DNA of 64,000 nucleotides from Thermomonas sp047606765 (GTDB lineage Bacteria; Pseudomonadota; Gammaproteobacteria; Xanthomonadales; Xanthomonadaceae), in contig NZ_JASGED010000012.1 in the NCBI RefSeq assembly GCF_047606765.1, forward strand, positions 1-64,000, given 5' to 3'. Numbering within the stretch: the first letter of the stretch is position 1; each line of letters begins with the position of its first letter. Under the pieces are notes generated by a model. The model worked only from the letters and a program-made list of their open reading frames with translations. It was not told the DNA's origin and searched no databases. Positions 43,075-51,369 of the stretch are shown piece after piece. The position numbers and the translations under genes are program-made.

Positions 43075-44168
43075 AGCACTGGCCGAGATTGCATGACAGC
43101 TACATCGCGCGCGCGGTGGTGACCAGCGTGCTGCTGGCCTGGGCGGTGCTGCTGGGGCTGGACGTGGTGCTGGCCTTCCCCGACGAACTGGACGACATCG
43201 GCAAGGGCGCGTACACCGCCAACCACGCCATCGCCGCCGTGGGCCTGAGCATCCCGTGGCGCGCCTACAACCTGTTCCCGACTGCGGCGGTGATCGGTTC
43301 GCTGCTTGGGCTGGGCCAGCTTGCGGCATCGTCCGAGCTGACCGCGCTGCGTGCGCTGGGCCTGTCGCGCCTGCGCCTGAGCGTGTCAGTGGCGCTGGCC
43401 CTGGCGCTGCTGACGGCGCTGATGGCGGTCAATGGCGAAACCCTTGCGCCCTGGGGCGAGGAACGCGCGCAGGCGATCCGCTCGGTGCGCAATACCAACA
43501 TGGTGATGGCGCAGTACAGCGGCCTGTGGGCGCGCGAAGGCGACATGTTCCTCAATGCGCGCAGCGGCGAGCAGAAGCAGCGCGGTGACGACAGATGGCT
43601 GGAATTGCGCGGCGTGCGCCTGTTCCAGTTCGAGGACGATGGCCGGCTGAAGTCGATTGCCAGCGTCGAGATGGCCGAACACCGCCCCGGCGGTTGGCTG
43701 CTGCGCAATGTCGAACGCACCACCTTCGGCGCCAAGTCGGTAAGCCGCCAGAAGGTGGCCGAAGAGCGCTGGGATTCGCAGCTGGACGAAACCGCGCTGG
43801 CCTCCAGCGTGACCAAGCCGCGCCACATGCACAGCGCCGCGCTGCGTTCCAGCATCGAATACCGCAAGCGCAACGGCCTGCAGGCAAGCGACTTCGAGAA
43901 CGTCTATTGGAGCCGCTGGTTCTATCCGTTGAACGTGCTGGCGCTGTGCCTGGCCGCGGTGCCATTCGCGTTCGGCTCGCTGCGCAGTGGCGGGCAGGGC
44001 AAGCGCATCTTCATCGGCATCGTGTATGCGCTGGGCTTCTTCCTGCTGCAGAAGATGTCCACCCAGATGGCCGGCGTGTTCGATTTCGATTACCGCATCG
44101 CCTACGCGATGCCGCCGCTCATCATGCTGGCGGTGTCCTGGTTGCTGTTCCACCGGCGCAGCGGTTAG
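43071..44168 (+). CDS. lptG: LPS export permease LptG
   Basis: The 365-residue partner of LptF has the same six-helix and jellyroll layout, with ELTALRALGLSRLRLSVSVALALAL as the coupling-helix region and the late PLNVLALCLAAVPFAFGSLRSGGQGKR segment. It starts at the ATGA overlap with lptF (an in-frame GTG/ATG at 43059 is possible). It ends 7 bp from the convergent polymerase gene without a visible terminator. Confidence 0.93.
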   Translation: MKHWPRLHDSYIARAVVTSVLLAWAVLLGLDVVLAFPDELDDIGKGAYTANHAIAAVGLSIPWRAYNLFPTAAVIGSLLGLGQLAASSELTALRALGLSRLRLSVSVALALALLTALMAVNGETLAPWGEERAQAIRSVRNTNMVMAQYSGLWAREGDMFLNARSGEQKQRGDDRWLELRGVRLFQFEDDGRLKSIASVEMAEHRPGGWLLRNVERTTFGAKSVSRQKVAEERWDSQLDETALASSVTKPRHMHSAALRSSIEYRKRNGLQASDFENVYWSRWFYPLNVLALCLAAVPFAFGSLRSGGQGKRIFIGIVYALGFFLLQKMSTQMAGVFDFDYRIAYAMPPLIMLAVSWLLFHRRSG

Positions 44169-44175
44169 CGCAACC

Positions 44176-45624
44176 TCAGAACAGCGATGCCTGCGGCGAT
44201 GCCGGTTCTTCCGGCGTGCCTGCATGCCAGCCGCCCGCGCCGGAGGGGCGATGCGGCGCGGACTGCCCGCGATGGGTCTTCTCGGCCAGCACCTTGAACT
44301 GGTTCATCCGCACCTGCAGCAGGTCGGCGGCGTTGATCGGTTGCTGGTCGATGCCGTGCAGCCCGGTTTCCTCGTCGCGCGCCGGATCGGGAATGGCCTG
44401 GAACGGAATGCGCATCGGCGCGGCACCCAGCTTCACCGCCGCCGCCATCGAGCCGAGGTAGAGCGCGCTGTTGCCGTAGCGGCGGTTGACCTTGTCCAGC
44501 AGCCGGCTGGCGGCTTGCGCGCGTTCACGGCCTGCCATCAGCTGGCCGCAGGCGATGCCGCGTTCGGACAGGTCCACCAGCGTCACCGCGACCGACAGCG
44601 GCGGGTGCCGCTTCGGGTTCCAGCGCCCGCGCTGGGCGGCGCGTTCCAGCGGTGCAAGCGCATCGGCAAGCATGCGCAGCAATGCCGGGGAATCATCCAG
44701 AGGCGCGAAACGCAGGTCTTTTTCGAAGCGTCGGTCATGGCCGACAAAGCGGATGCGGATCGCCATGCCGCCGGCCTGCAATCCTTCATCGCGCAGCCGC
44801 ATCGCGGCCTTCGCCAGCAGCTTGCACAGCACCGAGCGCATGCCGGCCACGTCGCGCAGTTCCGGCGCCAGCACATGCGAATGCCCCATCGAGGCGCGCA
44901 CCGATTTGCGTTCCGGCAATTCAAAGCCGCGCAGTTGCAGCCAGAAGCGTTCGCCTTCGATGCTGCCCCAGGCCCGCTTCAACTGGTCGCGCGAAGCGGC
45001 GCACAGCTGCGCCACGGTATCGATGCCGGCGCGGCGCAGGCGTGCTTCCATCGACGGCCCGATCCCGCACAGGTCGCGCAGTGCCAGCGCGTGCAAGGCA
45101 TGCGGCAGATCGTCCTGTTCGATCACGGTCAGCCCGTCCGGCTTGTTCATGTCGGACGCGGTCTTGGCGAGGAACTTGTTGGGGGCAATGCCAATCGAGC
45201 AGGTCAGCGCTTCGCCAAAGCGTTTGCGCAGCGCCTGCTTGATGTTGCGGGCGATGGCTTCGGCATTGCCGCGTTGCTGTTCGCGCCCGATCAGCCAGCA
45301 CGGCACTTCATCGACCGAAGCCGGCGTGCCATGCGGGATGCAGGTGGCGATGGTCTCCAGGAACTGGTGATGGATCTGCACATAGCGTGCAGGCCTTGCG
45401 ACCTGCAGGGCGATGTGCGGGCAGCGTTCCAGCGCGTCCGCAACCCCCGTGCCGGTCTTGATGCCGAAGTCGCGCTTGGCCTCACGGCTGGCGGCGATGC
45501 AGCAGGTGGTGGTGCTGGCAACCGGGATCACCGCCACCGGCCTGCCGCGCAGGCGCGGGTCGTCGTGCTGCTCCACCGAGGCGAAGAAGGAATCGAAATC
45601 GACGAACAGGCAACGCAGGGTCAC
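44176..45624 (-). CDS. Y-family DNA polymerase
   Basis: The 482-residue protein is a translesion polymerase. Catalytic acids appear intact: D9 in FVDFDSFFASVE and D105-E106 in ASVDEV (SVDEV instead of the usual S[IV]DEA). A helix-hairpin-helix region is at about 180-225 (LRDLCGIGPSMEARLRRAGI), and a little-finger domain follows. It ends QASLF, a sliding-clamp binding motif. It is neither a typical DinB (350 residues) nor ImuB, which lacks the catalytic acids; it belongs to a xanthomonad group of larger Y-family enzymes. No recA or lexA-box was found adjacent. Confidence 0.85.
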   Translation of the reverse strand: MTLRCLFVDFDSFFASVEQHDDPRLRGRPVAVIPVASTTTCCIAASREAKRDFGIKTGTGVADALERCPHIALQVARPARYVQIHHQFLETIATCIPHGTPASVDEVPCWLIGREQQRGNAEAIARNIKQALRKRFGEALTCSIGIAPNKFLAKTASDMNKPDGLTVIEQDDLPHALHALALRDLCGIGPSMEARLRRAGIDTVAQLCAASRDQLKRAWGSIEGERFWLQLRGFELPERKSVRASMGHSHVLAPELRDVAGMRSVLCKLLAKAAMRLRDEGLQAGGMAIRIRFVGHDRRFEKDLRFAPLDDSPALLRMLADALAPLERAAQRGRWNPKRHPPLSVAVTLVDLSERGIACGQLMAGRERAQAASRLLDKVNRRYGNSALYLGSMAAAVKLGAAPMRIPFQAIPDPARDEETGLHGIDQQPINAADLLQVRMNQFKVLAEKTHRGQSAPHRPSGAGGWHAGTPEEPASPQASLF

Positions 45625-45745
45625 GGCATCGCTCCACGCAGGGCGGTCAGTATCGGATCACGCCGTCGCAGCGCATGCTGCGAGGCTTCACGATTCGACT
45701 AACGATGCCAGCCTGCCGTCTCGTATCCGGAGACGGCGCGTGCGG

Positions 45746-46393
45746 TTACAACACCCGTGGCGGCTCCCCGCCGATGATGACCACGTCCGCCGGGCGGCGC
45801 GCGAACAGGCCCACGCTGACCACGCCGGGAATCTGGTTGAGTTCGCGTTCCATCGCCACCGGATCGACGATGGACAGGTTGTGTACGTCGAGGATGACGT
45901 TGCCGTTGTCGGTGACCACGCCATCGCGCCAGACCGGCTGGCCACCCGTGATGCGCAGGATTTCGCGGGCGACCAGGCTGCGCGCCATCGGGATCACTTC
46001 CACCGGCAGCGGGAACCTGCCCAGCACCGGCACCTGCTTGCTGGGATCGATGATGCAGACGAACTTTTCGCTGGCCTCGGCGATGATCTTCTCGCGGGTG
46101 AGCGCTGCGCCGCCACCCTTGATGAGATGCTTGCGCGGGTCGCATTCGTCCGCGCCATCGACGTACAGCGACAACGGGCCTGCGGCGTTGAGGTCGATCA
46201 CGTCGATGCCGTGCGCCTTCAGCCGTGCGGTGCTCTGTTCGGAACTGGACACCGTGCCCTGGATGCGGTCTTTCCACGCTGCCAGCGCGTCGATGAAGTA
46301 GGCGACGGTGGAGCCGGTGCCGACGCCGACGATCATGCCGTCCTCGACGTAGTCGATGGCCTTTTCGGCGGCGAGTTTCTTGGCTTCGCTCAT
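45746..46393 (-). CDS. rpiA: Ribose-5-phosphate isomerase A
   Basis: The 215-residue enzyme interconverts ribose-5-P and ribulose-5-P. Motifs: GVGTGSTVAYFIDAL (substrate loop), DGADECDP (catalytic Asp region), KGGGAALTREKI. Length is normal. It starts 5 bp after the EVE gene stop, forming an operon with that gene and the cyclo-ligase gene. Confidence 0.95.
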   Translation of the reverse strand: MSEAKKLAAEKAIDYVEDGMIVGVGTGSTVAYFIDALAAWKDRIQGTVSSSEQSTARLKAHGIDVIDLNAAGPLSLYVDGADECDPRKHLIKGGGAALTREKIIAEASEKFVCIIDPSKQVPVLGRFPLPVEVIPMARSLVAREILRITGGQPVWRDGVVTDNGNVILDVHNLSIVDPVAMERELNQIPGVVSVGLFARRPADVVIIGGEPPRVL

Positions 46394-46397
46394 GTGT

Positions 46398-46868
46398 TCA
46401 TTCCAGTGAGAGCAGGAGTTTCCATTGCGCAGCGGTGACCGGGAACACCGACAGCCGGCTGCCGCGCGCGGTCAGCGCGAAACCTTCGCCGAGTGCATCG
46501 GCGTGCTGGCGGATTTCCTCCAGCGGGATCACCCGCTTGAGCTTGCGCTCGAAGGCGACATCGACCAGAAACCAGCGCGGTTGTTCCGGCGTGGCTTTGG
46601 GGTCGAAGTAATGCGATTTCGGATCGAACTGGGTGCTGTCCGGATAGGCCGCACTGGCAACGCTGGCAAGCCCGGCGATGCCGGGCACCTTGCAGTTGGA
46701 GTGGTAGAGCATCACCACGTCGCCAACGCGCATGCCGTCGCGCATGAAGTTGCGCGCCTGATAGTTGCGCACGCCATTCCACGGCTCGGTGCCGACCCGC
46801 TGCAGGTCGTCGATGGAGAAGGCGTCCGGTTCGGACTTCATCATCCAGTAGCGCTTGCGCGTGCTCAT
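46398..46868 (-). CDS. EVE domain-containing protein
   Basis: The 156-residue protein is a single EVE domain (PUA-like, binds modified bases): YWMMKSEPDAFSIDDL, WNGVRNYQARNFMRDGMRVGDVVMLYHSN and PGIAGLASVASAAYPD. It overlaps the cyclo-ligase stop (ATGA). The cellular role of these stand-alone proteins is unclear. Confidence 0.9.
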   Translation of the reverse strand: MSTRKRYWMMKSEPDAFSIDDLQRVGTEPWNGVRNYQARNFMRDGMRVGDVVMLYHSNCKVPGIAGLASVASAAYPDSTQFDPKSHYFDPKATPEQPRWFLVDVAFERKLKRVIPLEEIRQHADALGEGFALTARGSRLSVFPVTAAQWKLLLSLE

Positions 46869-47461
46869 TCCATGTTCCCGGCGATGTAAGTGGCCTGCTC
46901 GTAGGTGGCATGTTCGCTGCAGACCGCGTCCAGCCGCACGTCCCAGTGTTCCGTGGCGATGGCGTCGAGGTGCTGGGCCTCGAACGCGGCACCTACCAGC
47001 CAAGGCGGTGCGGGCTGATGACTGCGGAAGGCGAGGCTGCGATCGTACCAGCCGCCTCCCATGCCCAGCCGGTGGCAGGCTGCGTCGAAGCCGACCAGCG
47101 GCAGCACGATCAGGGCCATGTCGGCGGCAGTCAGCGCGGCATCGGGAGCGATGTCCGGCTCGGGGATGCCGTAGCGGTTGGTCACCAGCGGATCGCCCGC
47201 GCGCCAAGGCGCGAAGCGCAGGCTGCCGTCCGCGTGCAGCATCGGCAGGCAATAGACCAGCGATGCCGGCAGGCGCATCTGCAAAACATGCAGGCCGATT
47301 TCGCCATCCATCGCCCAATAGCCGGCGACGTAGCCGGATGCAGGCAGGAAGGGCAGGGCGAGCAGGCGAGTTGCCAGCGCTTCGGCGGCGGCGATGCGGG
47401 CGGCGGCGGGAAGTGCGCGGCGGCGCTGGCGCAGCTCACGGCGCAAGGCGTGTCGATCCAT
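46865..47461 (-). CDS. 5-formyltetrahydrofolate cyclo-ligase
   Basis: The 198-residue enzyme converts 5-formyl-THF to 5,10-methenyl-THF using ATP. Motifs: RRELRQRRRAL, the NRYGIPEP segment and LPLVGFDAACHRLGMGGGWYDRSL. GTG 47473 is an alternative start. It lies directly downstream of 6S RNA on the same strand, the arrangement of ssrS-ygfA in E. coli, and is likely co-transcribed with it. Confidence 0.92.
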   Translation of the reverse strand: MDRHALRRELRQRRRALPAAARIAAAEALATRLLALPFLPASGYVAGYWAMDGEIGLHVLQMRLPASLVYCLPMLHADGSLRFAPWRAGDPLVTNRYGIPEPDIAPDAALTAADMALIVLPLVGFDAACHRLGMGGGWYDRSLAFRSHQPAPPWLVGAAFEAQHLDAIATEHWDVRLDAVCSEHATYEQATYIAGNME

Positions 47462-47497
47462 CTGTGCAATCACGCGATGCGCATCGTGTGGGAAAAA

Positions 47498-47678
47498 TGT
47501 CTCCGCCGTGGCGATGCATGCGAAACGACCTTGAACCCGGGGTTCAAGTGGGAGCGCGTGGTGGCCTTCGGGCTTCCCGCTCGTGGCGGACTTGCACTCC
47601 CGGCCTCCAGTACGCCCCCGCAGTCGTCATTAAGGGACAAGGCGAATGTTGCGCACGCCGTCGCACACAGCAGAGGAC
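47498..47678 (-). ncRNA. ssrS: 6S RNA
   Basis: On the minus strand the 3' part (CACTTGAACCCCGGGTTCAA then GGCGGAGAC) matches the E. coli 6S block CACCTTGAACCAAGGGTTCAAGG. The 5' end CTCTGCTGTG pairs over 10 bp (with G-U pairs) with CACGGCGGAG near the 3' end, forming the closing stem. Length is about 180 bases, ending before TTTTTCC. A promoter TTGCCT-16 bp-TATACT lies upstream. Position between zapA and the cyclo-ligase gene is conserved. 6S binds sigma-70 polymerase in stationary phase. Ends are approximate. Confidence 0.92.
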
Positions 47679-47684
47679 GCGGCC

Positions 47685-47712
47685 AGTATAGGCGCGCATC
47701 GCGCAAAGGCAA
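47685..47712 (-). promoter_or_regulatory. 6S RNA promoter
   Basis: On the minus strand, TTGCCT (47707-47712) and TATACT (47685-47690) are separated by 16 bp and lie 7 bp before the predicted 6S start. Both boxes are close to the sigma-70 consensus. Confidence 0.7.
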
Positions 47713-47781
47713 CGCCCGTTTGTCGGATGCGATTCAGGTGAATACACAACATGGCGTCTTGGGTAATGTCGGAATCCGTCC

Positions 47782-47891
47782 GTCATTCCCGCGCAGGCGG
47801 GAATCCAAGGACGTTGAGCTTTGGAAAAACAAAGTCCATGGATACGCAGACACAAGGTCTGCGGAACGATACCCGCCTTCGCGGGGATGAC
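47782..47891. repeat. Inverted pair of GTCATTCCCGC repeats
   Basis: Arm 1 (47782-47807) and a degenerate arm 2 (47869-47891, ending CGGGGATGAC) face each other across about 60 bp between zapA and 6S RNA. The type is that of 58489-58579. Confidence 0.75.
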
Positions 47892-47909
47892 GGGCAAAAG
47901 CGGAAGTGC

Positions 47910-48197
47910 TTACGGCGTCAGCAGCGCGTCGAGCTTGCGATTGGCTTCGTCGATCAATCCAAACACGCCTGCGCCGTGCCCGCCGCCGGTGTCCTTCACC
48001 TGTTGCAGCTCATGCGCAAGATTGAGCGCGGTCAGCACCGCCAGACGGTCGGGCGCGACCAGCTTGTTGCCGCCACGCAGTTCGCGCATGCGCGAGTCCA
48101 GCAGGCGCGCGGCGGTGGTCAGGCTGGCGCGTTCGGATTCTTCCACGCCCACGGTGTATTCGCGGTCGAGGATGCGGACGGTGACCGGCTCGCTCAT
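47910..48197 (-). CDS. zapA: Cell division protein ZapA
   Basis: The 95-residue protein begins MSEPVTVRILDREYTVGV and continues with RAARLLDSRMRELR-like and DRLAVLTALNLAHELQQ helices, the ZapA pattern. It would bundle FtsZ filaments. Its start overlaps the stop of the upstream coiled-coil gene (ATGA). Confidence 0.92.
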   Translation of the reverse strand: MSEPVTVRILDREYTVGVEESERASLTTAARLLDSRMRELRGGNKLVAPDRLAVLTALNLAHELQQVKDTGGGHGAGVFGLIDEANRKLDALLTP

Positions 48198-48415
48198 GTG
48201 TGCTGCTCCAGCGATTTCAGCCGGCTGATCATGGCTTCGACGCGGCTGCGCGCCTGTTCCTGTTTTGCGAGCAGTTGCGCGCGTTCGCCGGCCATCTGTT
48301 CGATCTGATGGCGCAGGCTGCGGTTCTCGTCGTTCAGGCGCTGCATGCGGGTGGCGAGCAGGTCGATCCGCGCCAGCAGCTTGTGCAGTTCACCTTGCAG
48401 GTCGCGGTTGCTCAT
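48194..48415 (-). CDS. ZapB-like coiled-coil protein (TIGR02449 type)
   Basis: A 73-residue, almost wholly coiled-coil protein (LHKLLARIDLLATRMQRLNDENRSLRHQIEQM). Such proteins are regularly found just before zapA in xanthomonads and pseudomonads, which suggests a role in division together with ZapA. The end of the GGDEF-EAL gene lies 9 bp upstream. Confidence 0.85.
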   Translation of the reverse strand: MSNRDLQGELHKLLARIDLLATRMQRLNDENRSLRHQIEQMAGERAQLLAKQEQARSRVEAMISRLKSLEQHT

Positions 48416-48424
48416 GCGCGCACC

Positions 48425-50731
48425 TTAGGCAGGCGTGGAAGTGGGGTCAAGCCGTGCGGCGGCTGCCACCGGGTCAGCCTGCCAGCCACGGATGAAGCCC
48501 AGGCATGCGGCATCGTCCAGCGGCCGCGCCAGCCAGTAGCCCTGCACCGTGTCGCAATGGTGCTGGCGCAGGAAGGCGAGTTGCTCGGCGCTTTCCACGC
48601 CTTCGGCGATGACCTTCAGTTCCAGCGAATGGGCCATGGCGACGATGGTGGCGGTGATCGCCGCGTCGTCGCTGTCGCCGGCGCTGTCAACATCGTCGAT
48701 GAAGGCCTTGTCGATCTTCAGGGTGTTGATCGGCAGCTTGCGCAGGTAGGCCAGCGAGGAATAGCCGGTGCCGAAATCGTCCATCGCGATGGACACGCCC
48801 AGCTCGCGGAATGCCTGCAGGCGCGCGGTGGCGAGTTCCGCATTCGCCATCAGCACGCTTTCGGTCAGTTCCAGTTCCAGCGCCGAAGGCGGCAGGCCGT
48901 TTTCGTCCAGCGCCTTGCGCACCGTGCCCAGCAGGTCGCTGTGCAGCAGTTGCACGGCAGACACGTTGACGGAGACCACCAGCTCGCGCAGGCCGTCGCG
49001 TCGCCACTGCGCCAGCGTGCGGCAGGCCTGTTGCAGCACCCATTCGCCGATGGAGACGATCAGCCCGCTTTCCTCGGCCAGCGGGATGAAGCTGGCTGGC
49101 GATACTTCGCCATGTTCCGGGCTGTTCCAGCGCAGCAGGGCTTCCACTGCGCAGATGCGGCCTTCGCGCAGTGCCAGTTGCGGCTGATAGACAAGATGCA
49201 GTTCGCCGCGCTCCACCACCTTGCGCAGCGAGGCGACCAGGCTGGCGCGGCGGCGGATGTCGCCGTCCATGGTGTCGGCATAGCGCAGGTAGGTGCGCCG
49301 GCCTGCGGCCTTGGCCTGGTACATCGCGGTGTCGGCATGCTTGAGCATGTCGGTGGGCACCTGCGCGTGTTCGGGGAACAGGCTGATGCCGATCGAGGGC
49401 GTGATCGGGATTTCGTGGCGGTTGTCCAGTTCCAGTGGCGCGTCGAAGGCGTCGATGATGCGCTGCGCGCAGTCTTCGGCTTCGCTATAGTCGGCAATGT
49501 CCTCCAGGATCACGGTGAACTCGTCGCCGCCAAGCCGGGCGATGGTGTGCGATGGCCCCACCACGTCCAGTAGGCGCTGCGCCGCTGCGCGCAGGATGCG
49601 GTCGCCGATGGCATGGCCCAGCGAGTCGTTGACATCCTTGAAGCGATCCAGGTCAAGGAACAGCAGCGCCATCCGCGCGTTCTGCCGGCGCGCCCGGACG
49701 ATGGCGCGCGACAGACGTTCGGACAGCAGGGTGCGGTTGGGCAGGCTGGTGAGGGTGTCGTAGTTGGCCAGATAGCGCAGCTCGTGCTCGATCCGCCGGC
49801 GCTCGGTGATGTCGGCGGCAACCAGCACGTACAGGCGGCGACCCGTGCCCGGTTCCAGCAGCGCGTTGGCCTGCATCGCGCACAGGAACTCGTGGCCGTC
49901 CTTGCGCCGCTGCCACATCTCGCAGGCCCAGTGCTCGTTGGCTTCTATCTGCCCGCGTGACTGGGCGTAGAACTCGGGCGAGTGGCGGTCGCTGTTCAGC
50001 AGGGAGGCGTCCTTGCCGATCACGTCGGCTTCCTCGTAGCCGCTGATCCGGGTGAAGGCGGGGTTGACCGCGACGAAGCGGAAATCGGCATCGACCACCA
50101 CCACGCCTTCGGCCATGTTGCGCATGACCTCGCCGGCAATGCGGCGCTCGCGTTCCTTCGCCCGGATGTTGGTGACGTTGCGGGCAGTGCCGGCCATGCG
50201 CACCACGCGGCCCTCGGCGCTGCGCATGACGGCGCGCCCGCGTGCGCGCATCCACAGCCATTCACCTTCGTTGTCGCGGATGCGATGCTCGGACAGGAAG
50301 ATCGACGTCTTGCCGCGCACGTAGTCGCGCAGCCGCTCGATAACAAGCGGCATGTCGTCCGGGTGGATCTCGTGATCCTTGTCCAGGTCCACCAGCACGG
50401 TCAGCTCATCGCTGCTGCCCGGTGCCACCAGGGTGCGTTCCAGTTCGTGTTTTTCCAGGTCGTACTGCCAGTACAGCTCGCCGGAGGCCCACAGCGCCAG
50501 GTGCAGGTGATGTTCGCGCCTGCGCAGCGCTTCCATGTGTTCGCGCTGCTCGCGTTCGCGCCTGCGGTGGGTGGCGATGGCCAGCCATGCCAGTGCCAGC
50601 ACCAGCAGCGCCACCAGCATCACCAGAACGTAGCTGGAGTTGATGTCCGGCACCGAGGCCGATGCAGGCAATGCCGGCGCAGAAAGTCCGACGCGCGCAA
50701 GGCGGCGGGCAGGCATGGCGTGAGTCTTCAT
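48425..50731 (-). CDS. Membrane PAS-GGDEF-EAL protein (c-di-GMP turnover)
   Basis: The 768-residue protein has one membrane helix (about 33-53), two PAS-type domains (about 72-195 and 200-315), a GGDEF domain (motif GGDEF 401-405) and an EAL domain (EALLRW 530-535, with ELTES and DDFGTGYSS later). The GGDEF active site is intact but the RxxD inhibitory site upstream is missing (VGPSHTIARL). EAL catalytic residues appear present, so either activity is possible. ATG 50716 is an alternative start. It diverges from the ygfB-type gene across 86 bp. Confidence 0.92.
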   Translation of the reverse strand: MKTHAMPARRLARVGLSAPALPASASVPDINSSYVLVMLVALLVLALAWLAIATHRRREREQREHMEALRRREHHLHLALWASGELYWQYDLEKHELERTLVAPGSSDELTVLVDLDKDHEIHPDDMPLVIERLRDYVRGKTSIFLSEHRIRDNEGEWLWMRARGRAVMRSAEGRVVRMAGTARNVTNIRAKERERRIAGEVMRNMAEGVVVVDADFRFVAVNPAFTRISGYEEADVIGKDASLLNSDRHSPEFYAQSRGQIEANEHWACEMWQRRKDGHEFLCAMQANALLEPGTGRRLYVLVAADITERRRIEHELRYLANYDTLTSLPNRTLLSERLSRAIVRARRQNARMALLFLDLDRFKDVNDSLGHAIGDRILRAAAQRLLDVVGPSHTIARLGGDEFTVILEDIADYSEAEDCAQRIIDAFDAPLELDNRHEIPITPSIGISLFPEHAQVPTDMLKHADTAMYQAKAAGRRTYLRYADTMDGDIRRRASLVASLRKVVERGELHLVYQPQLALREGRICAVEALLRWNSPEHGEVSPASFIPLAEESGLIVSIGEWVLQQACRTLAQWRRDGLRELVVSVNVSAVQLLHSDLLGTVRKALDENGLPPSALELELTESVLMANAELATARLQAFRELGVSIAMDDFGTGYSSLAYLRKLPINTLKIDKAFIDDVDSAGDSDDAAITATIVAMAHSLELKVIAEGVESAEQLAFLRQHHCDTVQGYWLARPLDDAACLGFIRGWQADPVAAAARLDPTSTPA

Positions 50732-50817
50732 CGCCGTGCAGTGTAGGCGCGGGCTGGCAAGCGCAACAACCCGCCGCGCGCGTAAACTGGCACCCCGCCT
50801 GCACGAATACCTTCGCA

Positions 50818-51360
50818 ATGAGTGAAACCGACCTGCCGCAGTGGGCCGAGGTAGCGGCTGCCTCTGATGCGCTGACCCTTGCCAGCAGCCCCGCCGAGTT
50901 GCACGGCGCGCTGTGCGGCTGGCTGGCGGCGGGCGGCGAGGACGTGGCCGGCTGGCTGGCGCAGGTGCTGGCCGACCCGGCGCTGCCGCAGCCAGTACAG
51001 GGCGATGCGCTGGACCGCCTGCGCAGCGTGACCGCCGCGCAGCTCTCCGACCCTGATTTCGGCTTCCAGATGCTGCTGCCGGACGATGCCGACGTGACGG
51101 CGCGGGCCGGCGCGCTGTTTGCGTGGTGCCGGGCGTTCCTGGGCGGCTTCGGGCTGGCGGTGGGCGACAAGCCGCTGTCAGAGGAAGGGCAGGAGGCGCT
51201 GGGTGACCTTGCCAATCTGGCCGCTGCGCAGGTGGACGAGGTGGATCCGGAAAGTGACGAGGAATCGCTGGCCGAGATCGAGGAATACCTGCGGGTGGCG
51301 GTCTTGCTGCTGCACGCCGATTGCGCGCTGGGGCCGCGCAGCCGCCAGCGCCTGCACTGA
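50818..51360 (+). CDS. UPF0149/YgfB family protein
   Basis: The 180-residue helical protein has the YgfB pattern SPAELHGALCGWLAAGG, LFAWCRAFLGGFGLA and DEESLAEIEEYLRVAVLLLHAD. In E. coli ygfB also precedes pepP. In Pseudomonas a YgfB protein represses an amidase pathway; the role here is unknown. Confidence 0.88.
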   Translation: MSETDLPQWAEVAAASDALTLASSPAELHGALCGWLAAGGEDVAGWLAQVLADPALPQPVQGDALDRLRSVTAAQLSDPDFGFQMLLPDDADVTARAGALFAWCRAFLGGFGLAVGDKPLSEEGQEALGDLANLAAAQVDEVDPESDEESLAEIEEYLRVAVLLLHADCALGPRSRQRLH

Positions 51361-51369
51361 GCGCGCTGC

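Noticed and set aside
44176..45624. ImuB annotation for the Y-family polymerase
   Set aside because: ImuB lacks the catalytic acids; here D9, D105 and E106 are present and no imuA/dnaE2 is adjacent.
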